A stretch of DNA of 14,448 bases, taken from positions 1-14,448 of the forward strand of contig JALZVD010000338.1 in NCBI GenBank assembly GCA_023300205.1. Direction: 5' to 3'. The DNA is from Akkermansiaceae bacterium. Its GTDB lineage: Bacteria > Verrucomicrobiota > Verrucomicrobiia > Verrucomicrobiales > Akkermansiaceae. The notes under the pieces are model-generated. The model did not search any database. It worked only from the letters and a program-made list of their open reading frames with translations, and had not been told where the DNA came from. Below are positions 13,751 to 14,448 of this stretch, in pieces. The number at the start of each line of letters is the position of its first letter. Position 1 is the stretch's first letter. Made by a program: the position numbers and the translations under genes.

Positions 13751-14448
13751 ATGATCCTAAAAAACCTATCCCTCATTCCCATCATCGTCCTCAGCAGCCT
13801 CACCTCACTCACAGCCCAAGACTTCCACCCATCGCTCACAACCGTTGCCTCCAAAATCAACACCGCGGCAGATCATATCACCATGACTAAGCTAGATGGC
13901 GACCTCGCAGCCATCACCCAATACGTCGAAATCATCATCAAAACTGCCAGAAATAACGGCGAAGCTATCCCTGAAAACATCAACGCAAAAGAACTCTTCA
14001 CCATCCTAGGATTAAACTCCCTCAAAGCCTCTGCCAGCAGCGCCAAAGAACGAGACAACGCATGGATCAACCACAGCTACCTCGAAAATGGCGGCAAAGA
14101 TACCGGCATCTTCTCGCTCCTTGGCAAACCAAATCAAACCCCCATCGTCCCCACCCTCTTTCCTGCAGGCACAGACCTAGCTCTTCAACTCCAGCTAGAC
14201 CTCCGTAAGCTCGCACCCATACTTACCCAACTTGCCAAGCTCAGCGGAGAAGAACAAATGCTTAAACTCATGGAAGAAAACATCCCTCAGCTAAACATGA
14301 CACCCACACAACTACTCACCAAACTGAACCCAACCTTCAACATAGCACTAGATGTCAACACTAGCGAATCAGCTCAGACCAACCCACTAGCTATCGTCGC
14401 CGGCGCCAATGCCATCATCAGAATAGACGGCCTCAACTGGCTATGGGA
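13751..14448 (+). CDS. Secreted protein of unknown function, N-terminal part (cut by window edge)
   Basis: ATG 13751 opens a frame of 232 codons that continues past the right edge. Residues 1-22 are a signal peptide (MILKNLSLIPIIVLSSLTSLTA, then QDFHPS). The mature part is mostly helical and amphipathic. A segment 'LFPAGTDLALQLQLDLRKLAPIL' (about 136-158) vaguely recalls secreted or membrane proteins of the DUF3352 type, where 'P...D..L.....L' motifs recur, but this is weak. No enzyme motif or Cys is seen in the part available. Codons end strongly in C or A, like ppc, and two shorter open frames on the opposite strand are shadows. It is divergent from the ankyrin lipoprotein gene; a shared regulatory region is possible. 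Confidence 0.82.
   Translation, partial: MILKNLSLIPIIVLSSLTSLTAQDFHPSLTTVASKINTAADHITMTKLDGDLAAITQYVEIIIKTARNNGEAIPENINAKELFTILGLNSLKASASSAKERDNAWINHSYLENGGKDTGIFSLLGKPNQTPIVPTLFPAGTDLALQLQLDLRKLAPILTQLAKLSGEEQMLKLMEENIPQLNMTPTQLLTKLNPTFNIALDVNTSESAQTNPLAIVAGANAIIRIDGLNWLW

Noticed and set aside
13675-14070. Minus-strand frames 13675-13863 and 13873-14070
   Set aside because: They oppose the longer secreted-protein frame with a signal peptide that starts at 13751 and runs off the edge.

Overview
The window looks like chromosomal DNA from a Gram-negative bacterium. A Verrucomicrobiota (PVC-group) host is my best guess. The support is an outer-membrane beta-barrel and Wza/Wzc-type export genes, start sites with almost no Shine-Dalgarno sequence, a small membrane protein with the 'NPY..P' N-terminus common in Planctomycetes and Verrucomicrobia, and a phosphoenolpyruvate carboxylase of a divergent subtype. 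The taxonomy is inference; there is no rRNA or other marker here.

Layout. (A) 1-4800, all on the minus strand: an exopolysaccharide export block read from right to left. It runs from a secreted 198-residue protein of unknown function, to an outer-membrane beta-barrel, to a rho-independent terminator, to a Wzc-like chain-length regulator/tyrosine kinase, to a Wza-like export protein cut by the window edge. (B) 4806-6786, minus strand: a tight housekeeping cluster yjbQ-rluA-nif3. (C) 6787-7228: 442 bp without a gene, between divergent units. (D) 7244-11499, plus strand: a small winged-helix-like protein, terminator, lone nuoA, strong terminator, phosphoenolpyruvate carboxylase, and a two-TM membrane protein. 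(E) 11478-13637, minus strand: an ankyrin-repeat lipoprotein followed by a tandem ACT-domain protein, the latter overlapping the end of block D. (F) 13751 to the edge, plus strand: the start of a secreted protein of unknown function.

Functionally, block A should make and span the export route for a surface polysaccharide: an inner-membrane kinase (Wzc), a periplasmic/outer-membrane conduit (Wza) and a barrel. The upstream small protein is the unexplained member. Blocks B and D are core metabolism (RNA modification, complex I, anaplerosis).

The most interesting points are: the unknown 198-residue protein with an internal duplication at the head of the polysaccharide operon; a duplicated ~30-bp element in its promoter region; a terminator inside the operon; a PEP carboxylase that appears to have lost three of the four aspartate-inhibitor ligands known from E. 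coli; and an abrupt change in strand composition near 4.8 kb. I found no CRISPR array, transposase, tRNA or rRNA.
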